From the NCBI GenBank assembly GCA_025966355.1, contig JAICWZ010000042.1:1-9581 (forward strand): a stretch of DNA of 9,581 nt, read 5' to 3'. Shown here piece by piece: positions 6,857 through 9,581 of the stretch (position 1 is its first letter; the number at the start of each line of letters is the position of its first letter). Both the position numbers and the translations under genes were made by a program. Source of the DNA: Thermomicrobiaceae bacterium. Its GTDB lineage: Bacteria; Chloroflexota; Chloroflexia; Thermomicrobiales; Thermomicrobiaceae. Below the pieces are notes generated by a model. That model ran no database searches and was not told the DNA's origin. It worked only from the letters and a program-made list of their open reading frames with translations.

Positions 6857-7480
6857 ATGCACTGGCAACGTAGAACGACGCTCATGATCGGAATAGCCGC
6901 ACTGCTGGTGGTACTGGCGGGCGGGAGTGCCTGGGCGGCGGGACTGGTGCCGTTCGCCAATCGCGACACAGCCGTTCACGGCACGGCCTACGATGCGAAC
7001 ACGGTCGCGCCTGATTTCAAGCTCGAAGCGGCCGGCAACAAGCCGGTTTCGCTTAGCGATTATCACGGCGATGTCGTGCTGCTCTACTTCGGCTATACCT
7101 ACTGCCCCGATATTTGCCCGACGACGCTCGCGACGCTGGCGCGGGCGCGTGAGGCGCTCGGCTCGAAGGCGAATAAGGTGCAGGTCATCATGATCACGGT
7201 CGATCCGCAGCGGGATACGCCTGATCGGCTAAACGCTTATGTTCAGAAGTTCGACCCGAGCTTCATCGGCCTGAGCGGCTCGCTCGATCAGATCAAGCAG
7301 GTGGCGGCCGGATACGGGATCTACTTCCAGGCGCAGAAACCGAACGCCGATGGCGGCTATGCTGTCGATCACACGGCGGGGGTGATCGCGATCGACGGGC
7401 AGGGCAAGCAGCGGATCCTCGAATCGTACGGCACGACGAGCGAGCAGTTCACCTCCGATATCAAGACGCTGCTGCGCTGA
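6857..7480 (+). CDS. sco1: SCO1/SenC family copper chaperone / thiol-disulfide protein
   Basis: The 207-residue product has an N-terminal membrane anchor (about residues 8-30) and a thioredoxin-like domain. The copper motif CPDIC (Cys83 and Cys87) and the distant conserved His172 (VDHTAGV) are present, as are the family strings SLSDYHGDVVLLYFGYTYCPD and VDPQRDTPDRL. SCO proteins act outside the cytoplasm in assembling the CuA centre of cytochrome c oxidase, as metallochaperone or as reductant of the CuA cysteines. The frame opens at a GTG at 6803, but the ATG at 6857 is chosen: it yields a normal anchor and has GAAGAGG about 10 bases upstream. The PCu(A)C gene begins 12 bases after its stop, the usual partner arrangement for CuA assembly. 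Confidence 0.92.
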   Translation: MHWQRRTTLMIGIAALLVVLAGGSAWAAGLVPFANRDTAVHGTAYDANTVAPDFKLEAAGNKPVSLSDYHGDVVLLYFGYTYCPDICPTTLATLARAREALGSKANKVQVIMITVDPQRDTPDRLNAYVQKFDPSFIGLSGSLDQIKQVAAGYGIYFQAQKPNADGGYAVDHTAGVIAIDGQGKQRILESYGTTSEQFTSDIKTLLR

Positions 7481-7492
7481 GAAGGGGAATGG

Positions 7493-8077
7493 GTGTCTCT
7501 CAGGTTCGCGCGAACGCTGTTGGTCGCGAGCGGCATCATCGCAATCATCTTCATTGTCGCGGCGTGCGGTTCGGGCGATGCCAGCCCCACGGCCTCCGGT
7601 GGCTCGGCCAGCACGGGCGATATCGTGGTGACGGGCGCCTGGACCCGGCCGATGACCGCGTCGATGCCGGGGATGTCGATGCCGAGCGGCAGTCCAGGCT
7701 CGATGGACATGGGCCATATGACGATGCCGAGCGGCAGCCCGATGGCAATGGGCATGGATATGAGCGTCACCGATGCCGTCTACTTCACCATCAAGAATAA
7801 CGGCAAGACGGCCGATCAGCTGCTGTCGGCGGCGGCGGATGTAGCCGGTTCGACCGAGATGCACCAATCGACGCTGGCGAACGGTATTTCGTCGATGAAG
7901 CCGGTCAGTGAAGTCGATGTACCGGCGGGCGGATCGGTATCGTTCGACCCGGGGAATTATCACGTGATGTTGGTCGGCCTGCATCGCGACTTGAATGTTG
8001 GCGATCGTTTCGATCTCACGCTGACGTTCAAGCAGGCCGGCGCGGTCAAGGTTTCGGTTGAGGTGCGCCCAAACTAG
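7493..8077 (+). CDS. PCu(A)C copper chaperone lipoprotein with Met-rich insertion
   Basis: The 194-residue product carries the complete Cu(I) motif of the PCu(A)C (DUF461) family, H-x10-M-x21-H-x-M, at His124, Met135, His157 and Met159. These proteins pass Cu(I) to the CuA site or to SCO outside the cytoplasm. A signal peptide ends in a lipobox with Cys25 (IVAAC), so it is probably a lipoprotein. Between the conserved GAWTRP and AVYFTIKN, where relatives I know have only a short loop, about 35 residues rich in Met with Gly, Ser and Pro are inserted (repeat entry 7677-7763); Met clusters of this kind bind Cu(I) in other proteins, so an extra site is likely. The start is a GTG with GAAGGGG five bases upstream; an ATG at 7489 is in another frame. 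Confidence 0.9.
   Translation: MSLRFARTLLVASGIIAIIFIVAACGSGDASPTASGGSASTGDIVVTGAWTRPMTASMPGMSMPSGSPGSMDMGHMTMPSGSPMAMGMDMSVTDAVYFTIKNNGKTADQLLSAAADVAGSTEMHQSTLANGISSMKPVSEVDVPAGGSVSFDPGNYHVMLVGLHRDLNVGDRFDLTLTFKQAGAVKVSVEVRPN
7677..7763 (+). repeat. Tandem duplication encoding the Met-rich loop
   Basis: Two adjacent units, 7677-7721 (45 bases) and 7722-7763 (42 bases). Their first 19 bases (cgatgccgagcggcag plus three) differ at one position, and their ends are similar (GATGGaCATGGGcc / GATGGcAATGGGca, then ATATGA). Both keep the reading frame and encode MPSGSP followed by a Met-rich tail (GSMDMGHMT and MAMGMDMS). It looks like a recent in-frame duplication that doubled the number of Met ligands in the chaperone. 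Confidence 0.7.
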
Positions 8078-8104
8078 CGTGCCTCCCTCGTTGAAGCAGG
8101 TTGG

Positions 8105-8560
8105 GTGCCGGCGTTGTATGCGTGGCAGCCAGGGCAGAGAACCAACACGCTTTCCCGTTCGGCCGGCGGACTTCTGCTCGTTTCGGCGCTCATCAGCGGA
8201 CTCCTCAATTTCCCGTCAACCTGTCATTGTGGAGCGGAGATGCCGCATCCGCACTCGCTTTTCCTGCTCGCCGATCATCACCATCATCATGACGGCACGA
8301 TCGAAGACGACGGGCATGAGCACGAGCATGGCGAACCGGCATCGCATCAGGCTGAGATCGCCAAGCGTGGGCCGGTCGTCCAGGCGGCGACACCAGATGG
8401 CGTCGCAGGCGAACAGATCAGCCTTGCGCTCGAAGAGTTTGGCTCAGCGGCCTCGTCCGGCGTGTCGGAGCCGTTCGTCTGGCCGCTCCATTTACCATTG
8501 GCGGGTATCGGGGAACCGCCCGAGCCGCCACCTCCGCGTGCAGCGACCGTGATCACGTGA
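8105..8560 (+). CDS. Small exported His-rich protein, unknown family (putative metal binding)
   Basis: The 151-residue product has a hydrophobic stretch (about residues 20-36, GGLLLVSALISGLLNF), then Cys40-His-Cys42-Gly, PHPHSLFLLA, a run of five His (58-62) and GHEHEHGE: twelve His between residues 41 and 81. The rest is polar with a Pro-rich end (PPEPPPP). I do not recognise a family. Position between copper chaperones, 27 bases after one gene and 25 before the next, suggests extracytoplasmic copper or zinc binding or buffering (inference). The GTG at 8105 is the first start in frame after the preceding stop, which lies in the same frame; its ribosome site is weak (AGG at 8098-8100). An ATG at 8240 has GGAG five bases upstream but would lose the hydrophobic part and CHCG. 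Confidence 0.65.
   Translation: MPALYAWQPGQRTNTLSRSAGGLLLVSALISGLLNFPSTCHCGAEMPHPHSLFLLADHHHHHDGTIEDDGHEHEHGEPASHQAEIAKRGPVVQAATPDGVAGEQISLALEEFGSAASSGVSEPFVWPLHLPLAGIGEPPEPPPPRAATVIT
8231..8234 (+). promoter_or_regulatory. Ribosome-site-like GGAG before an alternative internal start of the His-rich gene
   Basis: GGAG with a 5-base gap to the in-frame ATG at 8240. If used it would give a 106-residue cytoplasmic form without the hydrophobic segment and CHCG motif. It may equally be coincidence, since these bases also encode Gly-Ala-Glu of the longer protein. Confidence 0.25.
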
Positions 8561-8572
8561 CCTGTATGAGCG

Positions 8573-8580
8573 AAGGAGGT
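8573..8580 (+). promoter_or_regulatory. Strong ribosome binding site
   Basis: AAGGAGGT, a full anti-16S match, five bases before the ATG at 8586. It is the strongest such site in the window and suggests that the product of that gene is made in larger amounts than its operon neighbours. Confidence 0.75.
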
Positions 8581-8585
8581 TTTCC

Positions 8586-9257
8586 ATGTCGAACAGACGC
8601 CGAATACCGGCGTGGCCGCTCATTGGGGCGACCGTCGCCCTGATCGCGCTCGTGCTGACCGTCGGTCTGGCCAGCGCGCACGAGCACAAGACGGTCGGCG
8701 ACTATACCCTGACGGTCGGCTTTCTAAATGAACCGTCGATCGACGAGCAGCCGAATGGGCTCGATTTCCGGGTGGCCCAGGGAACCGGTGATAGCGCCAA
8801 ACCGGTCGAAGGGCTGGCGTCAACGATCAAGGCCGAGGTGAAGTTCGGTGGGCAGACGATGCCGCTGACGTTGTCGCCGGTTTTCAACGTCCCCGGATCG
8901 TACAAGGCGAACTTCATCCCGACGGCGCCAGGCACCTATACGTTCCATATCTCCGGCACGATCAACAATACGCCGGTCGATGAGACGTTTGTCAGCGGGC
9001 CGGACACCTTCTCGGATGTCGAGGATGCCTCGGCGATGCAGTTCCCGACGAAGGTCGATTCGGTCGCGGCGGTGAGCCAGACGGCGCACGATGCCGGCGA
9101 TACGGCGGATAGCGCGCGTCTCTTTGGCATCATCGGCATCGTGGTTGGCGTGCTCGGCCTGATCGCGGGCATCGCCGGCATGATGATGGCGCGTGGCAGC
9201 CGGGCGAACGCTTCGGTCGCCGAAGACCGTGGTGAGATGGGAAGCACAACGACTTGA
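8586..9257 (+). CDS. Exported membrane-anchored Ig-like/YtkA-like protein with His-Glu-His mature N-terminus
   Basis: The 223-residue product has a signal peptide (residues 1-31) with a good AxA cleavage site (LASA, then HEHK), so the mature protein would begin His32-Glu-His34. A beta-rich domain follows (about 35-150; VGDYTLTVGFLNEP, PGSYKANFIPTAPGTYTFHISGTI), then a polar linker and one C-terminal helix (about 179-202) with a short cytoplasmic tail. No Cys is present. I recognise the general look of an immunoglobulin-like copper-associated domain, but cannot name a family. An N-terminal His after signal cleavage is the copper ligand in CopC proteins (histidine brace), and the next gene is copC-like, so a copper-binding or copper-presenting role is a reasonable inference. 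The following gene begins within its stop codon. Confidence 0.85.
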   Translation: MSNRRRIPAWPLIGATVALIALVLTVGLASAHEHKTVGDYTLTVGFLNEPSIDEQPNGLDFRVAQGTGDSAKPVEGLASTIKAEVKFGGQTMPLTLSPVFNVPGSYKANFIPTAPGTYTFHISGTINNTPVDETFVSGPDTFSDVEDASAMQFPTKVDSVAAVSQTAHDAGDTADSARLFGIIGIVVGVLGLIAGIAGMMMARGSRANASVAEDRGEMGSTTT

Positions 9258-9581
9258 TCGTACGCACACCAGGGACATGTGCGAGGGGGTGGCGCGCAAG
9301 CGCCGCCCTCCTGCCACTCATACTTTGCCTGGCGCTCTGGCCGGCGTTGGTTTCGGCGCATGCGTTCCTCGACACGAGCAGTCCGACCGCCAACGCGGTC
9401 GTGGCGACCGCACCCGCCGAAGTGAAGCTCGAATTCACCGAGCGGCTGCAGCCGAACGGCTCAAGCGCGCAGCTGTACGACGCCGATGCCAAAAAGGTCG
9501 AAACACCCGCCAGCCAGATCGGTGCCAACCCGAAAGAACTGATCCTGCCGCTGCCGCCGAACCTGCCACGCGGCACCTACA
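9254..9581 (+). CDS. copC: CopC-type copper-binding protein, possibly CopC-CopD fusion (3' end missing)
   Basis: The frame is open to the right edge (109 codons visible). After a signal peptide with cleavage at VSA/HAF (His36 becomes residue 1), the sequence HAFLDTSSPTANAVV, then APAEVKLEFTERL and LPPNLPRGTY, follows the CopC pattern closely. CopC binds Cu(II) in the periplasm through its N-terminal His and further His/Asp ligands. In this kind of organism CopC is often joined to CopD, so the gene may continue as a fusion; that cannot be seen here. The only sensible start is the TTG at 9254, which overlaps the previous TGA (TTGA), with a moderate purine-rich GATGGGAAG just upstream; an ATG at 9277 is out of frame. 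It ends the copper gene run in this window. Confidence 0.85.
   Translation, partial: MIVRTPGTCARGWRASAALLPLILCLALWPALVSAHAFLDTSSPTANAVVATAPAEVKLEFTERLQPNGSSAQLYDADAKKVETPASQIGANPKELILPLPPNLPRGTY

Noticed and set aside
8276..8290. Five-His run resembling a vector-derived purification tag
   Set aside because: It lies inside a longer natural frame with further scattered His and normal codon use around it, and there is no vector-like flanking sequence.
1..9581. tRNA, rRNA, CRISPR array, insertion sequence or phage genes
   Set aside because: No cloverleaf-like sequence, spaced direct repeats, transposase or integrase motifs, or terminal inverted repeats were seen; the window reads as ordinary chromosomal metabolic DNA.

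Overview
The window is GC-rich DNA, densely coded, with GTG and TTG starts, Tat- and Sec-type lipoproteins and an aerobic, copper-dependent respiratory flavour. The gene content (CopC/CopD-type proteins, one fused to cytochrome c, a SCO protein, a PCu(A)C copper chaperone and a zinc/manganese ABC importer) would fit an aerobic Chloroflexota such as a Thermomicrobia-like bacterium. That placement is inference from gene content and style; the window has no rRNA or other marker.

Left edge (2-1549, +): the 3' part of a CopD-type membrane protein with a YtkA/FixH-like periplasmic domain and a C-terminal cytochrome c domain. It converges, with 35 bases between, on a minus-strand pair: a membrane-anchored TolB-like beta-propeller (1585-2742) preceded by a 72-residue, two-helix membrane protein (2807-3025).

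Centre (3026-6727): a divergent intergenic region carries a 23-bp imperfect palindrome (3097-3119, perfect 15-bp core) that overlaps the -10 of a promoter reading towards a four-gene metal importer: Tat/lipoprotein binding protein (3186-4124), ATPase (4124-4966) and two paralogous permeases (4950-5870, 5867-6727). All three gene junctions overlap. The palindrome looks like a Zur/Fur-family operator and lies about midway between the divergent start codons, so it could control both sides.

Right part (6728-9581): a tightly packed gene set for extracytoplasmic copper handling: SCO1/SenC, PCu(A)C lipoprotein with a methionine-rich insertion, a His-rich small exported protein of unknown family, an exported Ig-like/YtkA-like protein whose predicted mature N-terminus is His-Glu-His, and the 5' end of a CopC(-CopD) gene cut by the window edge. 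The set probably delivers copper to the Cu sites of a cytochrome c oxidase and buffers it outside the membrane. The least explained members, and the best candidates for something undescribed, are the His-rich protein (8105-8560), the His-N-terminal protein (8586-9257), the Met-rich PCu(A)C loop and the CopD-cytochrome c fusion.
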